From: Streptomyces sp. CBMA123
GTDB lineage: Bacteria; Actinomycetota; Actinomycetes; Streptomycetales; Streptomycetaceae
DNA: 47,217 nt
Direction: 5' to 3'
NCBI RefSeq assembly: GCF_014596465.1
Contig: NZ_MECK01000390.1
Span: 1-47,217 of the forward strand
The notes beneath the pieces were generated by a model. That model ran no database searches. It had not been told where the DNA came from and was given only the letters and a program-made list of their open reading frames with translations. Of this stretch, positions 1-7,432 are shown one piece after another. The stretch's first letter is position 1. The number at the start of each line of letters is the position of its first letter. The translations under genes were made by a program, and so were the position numbers.

Positions 1-879
1 GTCGGCGGCGAGGGCGCGCCAGAACGGTGGGACGACCGGGGCCAGCCGCAGGGCCGCGCGGCCCTCGGCGTACTGCTGGGCGGCGGCGCTGCGGGCGGTG
101 GGGGTCGCGCCGGGGAAGGGCGGGACGCCGGCAGCGAACACCTCGTGGATCACGATGCCGAGCGCCCAGATGTCGGCGGTGGTCCGGATCTTGACGCCGT
201 CCGCGCCGAGCGGCGCGTTCCAGCGTTCCGGCGGGAGGTAATCGGGGGTGCCCATGGGGGCGGAGTGGCCGTGGGTGCCGGTGAGTTCGATGGCGAGGCC
301 GAAGTCGGAGAGGCGGACCTCGCCGTTCCGGCCGATCAGGACGTTCTCGGGCTTGAGGTCGGTGTGGACCCAGCCGGAGCGGTGCAGATGGGCCAGTCCC
401 TCGCAGATGCCGGCGATGATCCGGGCGCCCTGGGCCTCGTCGACGCCGGTGGCGAGCAGGTCGCGCAGGGTGCACCGGGCTCGTTCCATCACCAGGACGA
501 TGGCGCCGTCGAGCGCGGGGTGGTCGGGGGCGGCCAGGACGAGGGTGTCGAGCAGGCGGACCAGCCGGGGGTGCGGCGCGGTGCGGCCCAACTCGGCCTC
601 ACGGCGGGCGGCTTCGGTGACCTGACGGGCCTGGCGGGGGGCGAGTCCGGCGGTCGGCAGCACCTTGAGGGCGACCGTGCCGTCCTCGCCGTCCGGGCCG
701 TCCGGGCCGTCCGGGCCGTCCGGGCCGTCCGTGCCGGTCGTCCCGTCGCCTCGGCGGGCGGCGTAGACCGTCGCCCAGCCGCCTTCGCCGATCGGCTCGG
801 TGACGGTCCAGTCGCCGACCCGGTGGCCGGGTGGCAGCAGGTCCTCACCGTCCCCGTGGCAGGACGGGTCGTGCACCAT
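1..879 (-). CDS. Ser/Thr protein kinase, C-terminus cut by window edge
   Basis: Reading from the ATG at 879 gives 293 open codons to the window edge, so the C-terminus is missing. Hanks-type kinase features appear in order: a glycine loop (IGEGGWATVY), the ATP-binding lysine in VALKVL, the catalytic loop HTDLKPENVL (the usual HRD reads HTD), DFGLA, the activation-segment end GTPDYLPPERW and the helix-F motif ADIWALGIVIHE. No membrane segment lies in the visible part. The glycine loop and the VALK strand are separated by a low-complexity insert of Gly-Pro-Asp repeats. The gene follows an FHA-domain gene by 12 bp on the same strand. Kinase and FHA partner genes are commonly paired because FHA domains bind phosphothreonine. 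The kinase call is firm; the substrate is unknown. Confidence 0.9.
   Translation of the reverse strand, partial: MVHDPSCHGDGEDLLPPGHRVGDWTVTEPIGEGGWATVYAARRGDGTTGTDGPDGPDGPDGPDGEDGTVALKVLPTAGLAPRQARQVTEAARREAELGRTAPHPRLVRLLDTLVLAAPDHPALDGAIVLVMERARCTLRDLLATGVDEAQGARIIAGICEGLAHLHRSGWVHTDLKPENVLIGRNGEVRLSDFGLAIELTGTHGHSAPMGTPDYLPPERWNAPLGADGVKIRTTADIWALGIVIHEVFAAGVPPFPGATPTARSAAAQQYAEGRAALRLAPVVPPFWRALAAD
691..735 (-). repeat. 9-bp tandem repeat encoding Gly-Pro-Asp units in the kinase N-lobe
   Basis: Four exact copies of gtccgggcc plus a fifth with one change (gtccgtgcc) lie head to tail. On the coding strand they encode a collagen-like run of Asp-Gly-Pro triplets, located between the glycine loop and the ATP-binding lysine of the kinase. 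Exact tandem units of this kind are prone to slippage and should vary in copy number between strains without breaking the frame. Confidence 0.9.
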
Positions 880-891
880 CGAAGCCCCCTC

Positions 892-1659
892 CTACCGTCC
901 GGGTTCGGCGGCTTCGGGGCGCGGCAGCAGCGCGAGGTGCTCCTCGCGGACGATGCCGAACTTCAGCGCGAGCCCGACGACGGCCTCGCGCTTGCCGTTG
1001 CGCCGGTCCGCGCGGCCCGCGCCGTCGGGCAGGTCGATGCGGAGCTTCTCGTCGGCGAGGTAGTCGAGGTGCGAGCTGACCGCGCGGGCGGTGAGCCGGG
1101 TGCAGGCGGGGTGGAGGCGCAGCCGCTCGACCACCTGGGGGGTGGTGGGCACGGCGGCGGGGGAGCGGTCGCGCAGCCACGGCTCGCAGAGCGCGACCAG
1201 GACCAGGAAGTAGGTGGCGGTCTCGTCCAGCGAGTAGGCCGTCATGGTGCGGCTCTCCCAGGAGCCGCGGCCGAGCGCGTGGGCGTCCAGGTAGACGTGG
1301 TCGGGCGCGAACACCTGGAAGGACAGCGGCGTTTCCCGTCGCGAGGGCAGCACCACCCGGGAGAACTCGAACGGGATCGGCGCCCCGATCCGCCGCGGCG
1401 GCACCCGCAGGTACTCGCCGGCGCCCTCCGGGTTCTCCACCAGGTAGGCGTGGGTGTCGCTGAGGTTGCTCAACTGCCAGTGGTCGTCGGTCGCGTGGAT
1501 CTCGCCGGCGAGCCGGGAGACCGTCTCGTCGCCGAGCCGGAGCTCGACCGGCGTACGGGCGGAGCCGCGGCCGAAGCGCGCCCGCTCCCCCGGACCAAGC
1601 CGCAGGGTCACCGCGTCGTCGCCGTTCCCCGCCGGCAGGTGGACGAGAATCCCGCTCAC
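892..1659 (-). CDS. FHA domain protein with C-terminal winged-helix-like region
   Basis: 255 aa, starting at a GTG with GGAGG five bases upstream. Residues about 25-85 resemble an FHA fold: an ARFGRGS opening, a Ser-Arg-containing loop (SRLAGEIHATDDHW) and then the LSNLSDTHAYL strand. This FHA domain is divergent, because the classical SxxH reads SRLAGEIH. Residues about 170-215 (VVERLRLHPACTRLTARAVSSHLDYLADEKL) look like a helix-turn-helix or winged helix. Similar FHA plus HTH proteins often sit next to Ser/Thr kinases, as here. It probably senses phosphorylated protein and may bind DNA. No signal peptide or membrane segment is visible. Partner and target are unknown. Confidence 0.7.
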   Translation of the reverse strand: MSGILVHLPAGNGDDAVTLRLGPGERARFGRGSARTPVELRLGDETVSRLAGEIHATDDHWQLSNLSDTHAYLVENPEGAGEYLRVPPRRIGAPIPFEFSRVVLPSRRETPLSFQVFAPDHVYLDAHALGRGSWESRTMTAYSLDETATYFLVLVALCEPWLRDRSPAAVPTTPQVVERLRLHPACTRLTARAVSSHLDYLADEKLRIDLPDGAGRADRRNGKREAVVGLALKFGIVREEHLALLPRPEAAEPGR

Positions 1660-1823
1660 CGTTCCTCCGTCCCGCGCACTGCTCCCCCGTTGCCGCGTTC
1701 CGTCTGCCGGTGGTGGCCAGACGGACCAACGTTACCTCCTTGAGCATGACAATAAACCGTATGGTGGTGCACGCCACGTGACGGGGGAGGTCGGAGAGTC
1801 GGGGGAGGGGCGGACGGGGTGAA

Positions 1824-1865
1824 CGGCCGGCGGGCGGGAGCACTCGCGCTCCCGCCCGCCGGCCG
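1824..1865 (-). terminator. Hairpin terminator downstream of the lysozyme-like gene
   Basis: A perfect 18-bp inverted repeat (1824-1841 with 1848-1865, almost all G/C) with a 6-nt loop starts 28 bp past the stop of the lysozyme-like gene. There is no clear U-tract, as is usual in actinomycetes. It separates this operon from the FHA/kinase pair. The rest of the 1660-1893 gap carries an AAGGAGGT motif at 1734-1741 on the minus strand and no gene. Confidence 0.8.
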
Positions 1866-1893
1866 CGGACCCGGTCGTGCTTCGGACGGACCG

Positions 1894-2880
1894 TCAGGGC
1901 ACGGCGGGTCCGGCGGTGGTGTTGAGCCAGGCCCAGTCGGACCAGGTGGAGAATCCGGTCTGCCACTTGTGGTAGACGCCGGCGCTGCTGGTGCCGAACA
2001 CCTCGATCCGGCCGTCGGCGTTGGTCGCCGCGACCACCTCGGTGCCGGCGCCGCCGAAGGTCTCCCACTGGCCGTACGGCGCGTTGACGCCGGTCTGCCA
2101 GAGGTGCTGCGCGGTGCCGGCGTTCATGGCGAACACCTCCACCCGGCCGTCCGGCGAACGCTCACTGGTCAGTTGGGAGTCGACGGGTCCGCCGGCGGCT
2201 TCCCAGTCGGACCAGGTGGTGGGGTTGGTCTGGTACTTGTGGTAGACGCCGGTGGGGCCGGAGGCGAAGACTTCGAGGCGGCCGTCCTGGTTGTGGTCGA
2301 CGGTGAGGTCGTGGCCGCCGCCGCCGAAGGTCTCCCAGGTGGACCAGGCGCCGCTGACGGCGGTCTGCCACTGGTGCTGGAAGGTGGTGGAGTTGAGGGC
2401 GAAGACTTCGAGTCGGCCGTCGGGGGCCTTGCCGAGTCCGATCTCGCTGTTGGCGGGGCCGCCGCCGGTGGACTCCCAGTCCGACCAGCCGCTGTTCGGT
2501 GCGGACTGGTACTTGTGGAAGAGGCCGGCGGGGCCGGAGGCGAAGACTTCGAGTCGGCCGTCCTGGTTGGCGCCGACGGCGACGGCGTGGCCGCCACCGC
2601 CGAAGGTGTCCCAGCCCGACCAGGCGCCGGAGGGCTGGAGTTGGTAGCGGTGCTGGAGGGTGGTGCCGTTGAGGGCGAACATCTCCAGGCGGCCGTCCTG
2701 GTCGGCGCCGATCGCCAACTCCGCGCCACCCGGACCGCCGAGGCTCTCCCAGTCGGACCAGGCGCCGTTCACCGTGGTCTGCCAGGCGTGCGAGACACCG
2801 TTCGCCCCGGCCGCGAAGGCCTCCAGCCGGCCGTCCGCCGACCGAGCCGACACCACCTTCCCGGCCTGCGCCGGATACAC
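1894..2880 (-). repeat. Copy A of a 987-bp near-identical duplication (lectin domain)
   Basis: Aligns without gaps to 3375-4361 at a constant offset of 1481 bp. The two copies look almost identical base for base except around 2025-2185, where a cluster of substitutions changes repeat six and part of repeat seven. The pattern fits recent duplication or ongoing gene conversion between the two wall-hydrolase genes. Confidence 0.9.
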
Positions 2881-3363
2881 CAACGGCGCCGGTCCCGGGT
2901 CGTGGTGGCCGAGCCGGTCGGCGGCGGCCTGCGCCGCGCCCAGGTAGCGCTGGTGGGCGCCCTGGTTGTAGGTCGACCAGGGCTGCCAGTTGGTGCCGCC
3001 GTTGGAGATGCGGAAGGCCGCGTTGGCGTTGCACTGGGCGTCGAAGGCACAGGCGTCGCTGACCTCGGGGTGCCAGTAGTCGTTGATCTCCCACAGGCCG
3101 CGGTCGCGGGACGGCGGGGTGTTGTTCTGGACGTTGGACGCCGACGGGTCGCAGCTGGACTCGGCCATGCCGACGGCGATCGCGGTCACCAGGGCGTCGC
3201 CCCGGAAACCCGCGGTGTAGCCGACCTCGGCGCACAGGTCGATGCCGGTGGCGGCCGGCGCGGGTGTGGCGCCGGCCATCAGGCCCGCCGCCACGCCCAG
3301 CGCGGCGAGGCCGGACAACAGGACGCGGTGGGGTGCCCGGCGGGCGCGGTGGGTGCTGGTCAA
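1894..3363 (-). CDS. Secreted lysozyme-like / transglycosylase protein with seven-repeat propeller lectin domain
   Basis: 489 aa. The start is the TTG at 3363, preceded by GAGGAGCG; it is the only start giving a clean signal peptide (RARRAPHR basic region, hydrophobic LLSGLAALGVAAGLMAGA, AxA-type site). Residues about 45-160 form a lysozyme/SLT-like domain with a probable catalytic Glu in GMAESSCDPSA, followed by DRGLWEIN, paired cysteines and a YNQGAHQRYL end. Residues about 165-489 hold seven repeats, each with a DGR-[LVI]-E-[AMV]-F core and a W-S-x-W turn. This pattern fits a seven-bladed propeller lectin (PLL/tectonin-like). It is probably exported to cut peptidoglycan and bind wall glycan. 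The gene starts 11 bp after the M23 gene stop, so the two are likely translated together. Its last 329 codons nearly duplicate those of the M23 gene. Confidence 0.82.
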   Translation of the reverse strand: MTSTHRARRAPHRVLLSGLAALGVAAGLMAGATPAPAATGIDLCAEVGYTAGFRGDALVTAIAVGMAESSCDPSASNVQNNTPPSRDRGLWEINDYWHPEVSDACAFDAQCNANAAFRISNGGTNWQPWSTYNQGAHQRYLGAAQAAADRLGHHDPGPAPLVYPAQAGKVVSARSADGRLEAFAAGANGVSHAWQTTVNGAWSDWESLGGPGGAELAIGADQDGRLEMFALNGTTLQHRYQLQPSGAWSGWDTFGGGGHAVAVGANQDGRLEVFASGPAGLFHKYQSAPNSGWSDWESTGGGPANSEIGLGKAPDGRLEVFALNSTTFQHQWQTAVSGAWSTWETFGGGGHDLTVDHNQDGRLEVFASGPTGVYHKYQTNPTTWSDWEAAGGPVDSQLTSERSPDGRVEVFAMNAGTAQHLWQTGVNAPYGQWETFGGAGTEVVAATNADGRIEVFGTSSAGVYHKWQTGFSTWSDWAWLNTTAGPAVP

Positions 3364-3374
3364 GTGATCGCTCC

Positions 3375-4361
3375 TCAACTGACGGCGGGTCCGGCGGTGG
3401 TGTTGAGCCAGGCCCAGTCGGACCAGGTGGAGAATCCGGTCTGCCACTTGTGGTAGACGCCGGCGCTGCTGGTGCCGAACACCTCGATCCGGCCGTCGGC
3501 GTTGGTGGTGGCGGTGATCTCGGTGCCGGCGCCGCCGAAGGTGTCCCACTGGCTGTAGGGGGCGTTCAGGTTGGTCTGCCAGGTGTGCTGCGCGGTGCTG
3601 CCGTTGATGGCGAACACCTCGACGCGGCCGTCCGCGGTCGGCTGGCTGGTCAGTTGGGAGTCGGCGGGTCCGCCGGCGGCTTCCCAGTCGGACCAGGTGG
3701 TGGGGTTGGTCTGGTACTTGTGGTAGACGCCGGTGGGGCCGGAGGCGAAGACTTCGAGGCGGCCGTCCTGGTTGTGGTCGACGGTGAGGTCGTGGCCGCC
3801 GCCGCCGAAGGTCTCCCAGGTGGACCAGGCGCCGCTGACGGCGGTCTGCCACTGGTGCTGGAAGGTGGTGGAGTTGAGGGCGAAGACTTCGAGTCGGCCG
3901 TCGGGGGCCTTGCCGAGTCCGATCTCGCTGTTGGCGGGGCCGCCGCCGGTGGACTCCCAGTCCGACCAGCCGCTGTTCGGTGCGGACTGGTACTTGTGGA
4001 ACAGCCCGGCGGGGCCGGAGGCGAAGACTTCGAGCCGGCCGTCCTGGTTGGCGCCGACGGCGACGGCGTGGCCGCCACCGCCGAAGGTGTCCCAGCCCGA
4101 CCAGGCGCCGGAGGGCTGGAGTTGGTAGCGGTGCTGGAGGGTGGTGCCGTTGAGGGCGAACATCTCCAGGCGGCCGTCCTGGTCGGCGCCGATCGCCAAC
4201 TCCGCGCCACCCGGACCGCCGAGGCTCTCCCAGTCGGACCAGGCGCCGTTCACCGTGGTCTGCCAGGCGTGCGAGACACCGTTCGCCCCGGCCGCGAAGG
4301 CCTCCAGCCGGCCGTCCGCCGACCGCGCCGACACCACCTTCCCGGCCTGCGCCGGATACAC
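3375..4361 (-). repeat. Copy B of the 987-bp near-identical duplication (lectin domain)
   Basis: Partner of 1894-2880. Identity stops abruptly upstream of the codons for VYPAQAGKV, where the two proteins switch to unrelated catalytic domains, so the duplicated unit is exactly the C-terminal binding module. Confidence 0.9.
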
Positions 4362-4904
4362 CGGCGGCGCGGGGCGAGGACCGGTGCCCGGCGTGCAGGG
4401 CATGGTGATGCCGCGGTCCGCGAGGTACCCGATCGGATCGGTCCGCACGGTCGCGTTCGCGTCGGCCCAGACCCGCAGGTGCAGGTGCGGGCCGCTGGAC
4501 TCGCCCTCGCTGCCCATCAGCGCGATCTGTTGACCGGCCGTCACATGGTCGCCGGTGGCGACGTCCCGCTCCTGCATGTGCCCGTACTCGGTGATGGTCC
4601 CGTCCGGGTGCAGGACGCGGATCCACTGGCCGTAGCCCTGCGCCGGGCCGGAGGCCAGTACCTGGCCGTCGCCGACCGCGTAGATCGGGGTGCCGTAGTT
4701 GTTGGCGATGTCGATGCCGTTGTGCTCCGGGGTGTAGCCCTGGGAGATGAACCCGGCGGCCGGACAGGACGCCGTGAACCCGGCGGCCACGGCGGGGGCG
4801 GCGGGTGCGGCCGAGGCGGAGGCAGCCGGCACGGTGACCGGCAGCAGCAGGGCGACCGCGGCCAGGGCCAGCCGCGAGCCGCGGCGGGAGAACGAGGAGA
4901 ACAC
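3375..4904 (-). CDS. Secreted M23 (LytM-type) endopeptidase with seven-repeat propeller lectin domain
   Basis: 509 aa, GTG start at 4904 with GAGGGG upstream. An N-terminal signal peptide (SRRGSRLALAAVALLLPVTVPAASA) precedes an M23 domain at residues about 45-165. The zinc site is visible: EHNGIDIAN supplies the H-x3-D ligands and HLHLRVW the third histidine, with the typical YGHM strand between. This family cuts peptide cross-links in peptidoglycan. Residues about 180-509 repeat the seven-unit DGRxExF lectin domain found in the next gene. Pairing a glycan-strand-type enzyme with a peptide-cross-link-type enzyme, each with the same targeting domain, suggests they act together in wall turnover or attack on other cells. 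Only 11 bp separate the two genes. The start sits 11 bp past a small leader-like ORF. Confidence 0.87.
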   Translation of the reverse strand: MFSSFSRRGSRLALAAVALLLPVTVPAASASAAPAAPAVAAGFTASCPAAGFISQGYTPEHNGIDIANNYGTPIYAVGDGQVLASGPAQGYGQWIRVLHPDGTITEYGHMQERDVATGDHVTAGQQIALMGSEGESSGPHLHLRVWADANATVRTDPIGYLADRGITMPCTPGTGPRPAPPVYPAQAGKVVSARSADGRLEAFAAGANGVSHAWQTTVNGAWSDWESLGGPGGAELAIGADQDGRLEMFALNGTTLQHRYQLQPSGAWSGWDTFGGGGHAVAVGANQDGRLEVFASGPAGLFHKYQSAPNSGWSDWESTGGGPANSEIGLGKAPDGRLEVFALNSTTFQHQWQTAVSGAWSTWETFGGGGHDLTVDHNQDGRLEVFASGPTGVYHKYQTNPTTWSDWEAAGGPADSQLTSQPTADGRVEVFAINGSTAQHTWQTNLNAPYSQWDTFGGAGTEITATTNADGRIEVFGTSSAGVYHKWQTGFSTWSDWAWLNTTAGPAVS

Positions 4905-4915
4905 CCGAGCGCCCC

Positions 4916-5011
4916 TCACGCCGTGCGCAGCCGGTCGATGACGCCGTCGAGGTCGAGCCGCATCAGGTCGGGCCGGATGATGCCCCTGGGAGTGGGGTGG
5001 TGCGCGGTCAA
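4916..5011 (-). CDS. 31-codon leader-like ORF upstream of the wall-hydrolase genes
   Basis: A TTG start at 5011 is preceded, five bases away, by the strongest ribosome-binding site in this part of the window (AGGAGG). The peptide begins MTAHHPTPRGIIRPD and ends DLDGVIDRLRTA, so it is charged, lacks a signal peptide and has no cysteine. Its stop lies 11 bp before the GTG of the M23 gene. It could be a translated leader that couples or controls hydrolase expression, or a genuine small protein. No known family is recognised. Confidence rests on the ribosome-binding site and position only. Confidence 0.5.
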   Translation of the reverse strand: MTAHHPTPRGIIRPDLMRLDLDGVIDRLRTA

Positions 5012-5130
5012 CGTGACCTCCTGAAGACGCGTGACGGCGGCCGCTCCCGACCGCCGGGTATCGAGCGGTTGGGACGGTAGCCACGCGCCGCGCGGCACAG
5101 AACCCGGAACCATACGGACTGACAGCAGCA

Positions 5131-5457
5131 GTGCGGCCGACCGAGACTGGTGCCTTTCGGGCCGCGTCGGATGCGTCGACGGATGCCGGCCACGGTGGCG
5201 CCGGCGGGACGCTCCGGCAGCGGCAGCGGCAGCGGCCGCGGTCGGCGCTCGCGAGGGCGGGCCTGGCGACCGAGGGGCCGTACCCGTGGGCGGGCGTCGA
5301 GCACTCCGAGGTGTTCCCGTCGCTGCTGCTGAACGACCCGAACACCCCACCCAAGCCCGACCCCGCCAACCGCCGCCCGAACGGCCCGGCCCCGCACCCC
5401 GCCCACCCGGCGGCCGGGCGTACGCAGGAACTGCCGTGCGATCCGTCACCGAGGTGA
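5131..5457 (+). CDS. Possible small CDS or gene remnant in the divergent intergenic region
   Basis: An open frame of 108 codons starts at a GTG with no clear ribosome-binding site. From about 5265 to 5410 the third codon position is almost entirely G or C, and the residues read like ordinary protein (WAGVEHSEVFPSLLLNDP, then a Pro/Arg/Asn-rich tail). The first third is arginine-rich low complexity with a run of cggcag repeats at about 5215-5235. It may be the tail of a decayed gene. The rest of 5012-5551 holds no gene I can support and must contain promoters for both directions. Confidence 0.25.
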   Translation: MRPTETGAFRAASDASTDAGHGGAGGTLRQRQRQRPRSALARAGLATEGPYPWAGVEHSEVFPSLLLNDPNTPPKPDPANRRPNGPAPHPAHPAAGRTQELPCDPSPR

Positions 5458-5467
5458 CCGATGTCAC
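5445..5467. promoter_or_regulatory. Overlapping GTCAC/GTGAC dyads, candidate operator
   Basis: Three half-sites lie in 23 bp: GTCACC at 5445, GGTGAC at 5453 and GTCAC at 5463. They form two overlapping palindromes (spacers GA and CGAT) about 85 bp before the WXG100 start and within the divergent region. This looks like a repressor or activator binding site; the regulator is unknown. Confidence 0.4.
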
Positions 5468-5551
5468 GTGTCCAAACTGACGCACTGTCGGTTGGGTAAT
5501 CGGTCCGACCGCAAGAATGGTCAGTTGACGGACAGTTCGGGAGATGACGCC

Positions 5552-5884
5552 ATGGGAGATGACGCGGCGAAGGCCGGCGGCCCGGAGTTCAAGCTCAGGC
5601 CGGGGGACCTGAAGGACGCCGCGCCGACCTTCGAGAACCAGAGCAAGGCGCTCAAGGAGGCGCTCGACAAGCTCAGGAAGAGCCTCACCGAGGCCGGCAG
5701 TCCGTGGGGCGGCGACAAGCAGGGCAACGAGTTCGCGGCTGCCTACAACGGCCCGCACGACCACGTGCTCTCCGCTCTCGACGTCCTGGTCACCGGACTC
5801 GGCAGCATCGCCACCGGCCTGCAAGCCCACGCCGACAACCACACCGGCGCCGACGACCACGCCAAGCGGAACCTGCTGCCATGA
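5552..5884 (+). CDS. WXG100-like (ESAT-6-type) protein
   Basis: 110 aa from the ATG at 5552, which has GGGAG eight bases upstream; the open frame extends further upstream but without a better start. The protein is two helices around a PWGGDKQGNEF turn, the WxG signature of type VII secretion small proteins, and lacks a signal peptide. The C-terminal helix (LDVLVTGLGSIATGLQAHADN) is amphipathic. Such proteins pair with and help export larger T7SS effectors. The gene directly precedes a toxin with a related helical N-terminus (30-bp gap), so the pair is probably co-secreted. Confidence 0.75.
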   Translation: MGDDAAKAGGPEFKLRPGDLKDAAPTFENQSKALKEALDKLRKSLTEAGSPWGGDKQGNEFAAAYNGPHDHVLSALDVLVTGLGSIATGLQAHADNHTGADDHAKRNLLP

Positions 5885-5914
5885 CCCGCCGCAGCCCTGA
5901 CGCAGGGGCGGCCC

Positions 5915-7432
5915 GTGGGTGAGTCCGCGGTCGCGAAGGCCGTCCAGAAGGTCACCGGCATGTGGTGGCCCGACGCCGACCCCGACAAGCTCCGCAAGGC
6001 CGCGGACGCCTGGGACGCGATGGCCACCGCGATCGACAACGTCACCGTGCCCACCAACCAGGCCGCCGCCGCCGTCGTCGCCGGCAACCACGGCCCCGCC
6101 ATCGACGCCTTCGGCACGTTCTGGGGCCGGTACTACGGGGGCAAGGACAGCGCGGGCAAGGGCAAGGGCTGGCTACCCGAGACCGCCGACGCCTGCCGCA
6201 GCCTGGCCAAGGCGCTGCGCGACTTCGCCCACGAAGTCGACAAGGCGATCAAGAAGCTGGAGGAGGAGGCCGCGATCGTCGGCGGCACCCTCGTCGTCGG
6301 TACCGCCCTGGCCTTCGTCACCTTCAGCATCTCGGCGGACATCGCCGCCGCCACCGCCGCGGGCATCGTCGCCACGGCGGCATCGGTCGGCGTCGCCGTC
6401 TCCGAGGCCATCGCCACCATCGCCGCCACCGTGCTGGTCGGCGCCGCCTTCGGTGCCGTCGAGGCGATCACCGTCGACCTCGCCGTCGCCCAGCCGATCC
6501 GGGTCGAGTTCTTCGACGACGGCGGCTACAGCCTCACCGAAGCCGTCGACTCCGCCAAGACCGGCGGCATCATGGGCGGCGCCGGCGGCGGCCTCGGTGC
6601 CGGCGCCCGGGTCGTCTCCACCGCCGCCGAGAGCGCCGAGAACGCCTCCGTCGCCCTCGCTGGCCTGGCCAAGGTCACGGGCGCCGCCGACACCGTCCCC
6701 GGCCGCATGATCACCGGAGCCGGCCTCAGCTACGGCTACGACGCCGAGTTCAAGACCGGCCCGGTCATGCCCCTCGACGTCGTCGTCGGTGGAGTCGGCG
6801 GTGCGGCGGGACCACGTGGACGTTCCGGCGACAACGTTCCACGCGGCCCGAAGCATGCCAAACCCGTTGAGCTACCGATGCCCGGCAAGTTGCCGCTTGA
6901 GTATGTCGAAGATCACCCGACGATCGCGAAGGTGAAAGCGGAGCTGGCGAGCGTGCCGTCCGAGATCTTCAACAAGGTCTGGGCCCATCTGAAGGAGGTG
7001 CCGGGTGGCGGGGTCAGTATCGGCCCCCGGCCCATCACGCAGCTCCCGGGCGGCTACCATCTCGCCGGCGTCAGCCCGGTGGGAGGAACTTCACCGGCGG
7101 ATCACGTACCTGGTATGTACATACCTGGCCAGCGTAGGCTCCTGGTCAATTCGGCTGCCAAGACGCCGAGTAGTGTTGCTGTCCATGAGTTCGGGCATGC
7201 GGTCGATGAAGCTTATGGCAATCTGAGTCGTCAGCCAGAGTGGCTGCATGTGCAACAGCAGGTCATGGACCGGATCGGCAACAACCCACGGCTGACTCCG
7301 TACATTCGCCAGCCGCACGAGTACTTCGCCGAGGCGTTCAATCAGTGGACTGTCAAGAGGCTGGAAAGATTTACGTTCGGCGACCGCGAGGCCGCGCGGC
7401 TCCTGGAGGAATATTTTGAGCGAGCATTCTGA
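5915..7432 (+). CDS. Polymorphic toxin: CpnT-like N-terminus, C-terminal lethal-factor-like metalloprotease
   Basis: 505 aa, GTG start with AGGGG upstream. Residues 1-125 are helical with a WWPDADPDKLRKAADAW opening, as in the N-terminal domain of CpnT-type T7SS effectors. Residues about 126-200 are a long Ala/Val-rich hydrophobic segment, possibly membrane-inserting. The tip begins after a Gly/Pro/Arg linker (about residue 300) and carries the zinc site HEFGH at 424-428 and HEYFAEAF at 468-475. This arrangement matches the anthrax lethal factor-type zincin fold, where the second motif supplies the third ligand. GC falls from about 78% (6061-6120, hand count) to about 58% (7081-7140), consistent with a swapped-in toxin tip. 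Likely role: contact- or secretion-delivered protease toxin. Confidence 0.82.
   Translation: MGESAVAKAVQKVTGMWWPDADPDKLRKAADAWDAMATAIDNVTVPTNQAAAAVVAGNHGPAIDAFGTFWGRYYGGKDSAGKGKGWLPETADACRSLAKALRDFAHEVDKAIKKLEEEAAIVGGTLVVGTALAFVTFSISADIAAATAAGIVATAASVGVAVSEAIATIAATVLVGAAFGAVEAITVDLAVAQPIRVEFFDDGGYSLTEAVDSAKTGGIMGGAGGGLGAGARVVSTAAESAENASVALAGLAKVTGAADTVPGRMITGAGLSYGYDAEFKTGPVMPLDVVVGGVGGAAGPRGRSGDNVPRGPKHAKPVELPMPGKLPLEYVEDHPTIAKVKAELASVPSEIFNKVWAHLKEVPGGGVSIGPRPITQLPGGYHLAGVSPVGGTSPADHVPGMYIPGQRRLLVNSAAKTPSSVAVHEFGHAVDEAYGNLSRQPEWLHVQQQVMDRIGNNPRLTPYIRQPHEYFAEAFNQWTVKRLERFTFGDREAARLLEEYFERAF

Noticed and set aside
1894..4361. Repetitive DNA interpreted as a CRISPR or other repeat array
   Set aside because: The repeats are in-frame codons of the seven lectin units, with variable spacing and a two-copy gene duplication. 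There are no constant repeats with unique spacers.
5020..5130. A c-di-AMP (ydaO-type) riboswitch upstream of the wall-hydrolase operon
   Set aside because: Such switches often control actinomycete wall hydrolases, but I could not find the conserved ydaO core sequences on the minus strand here.
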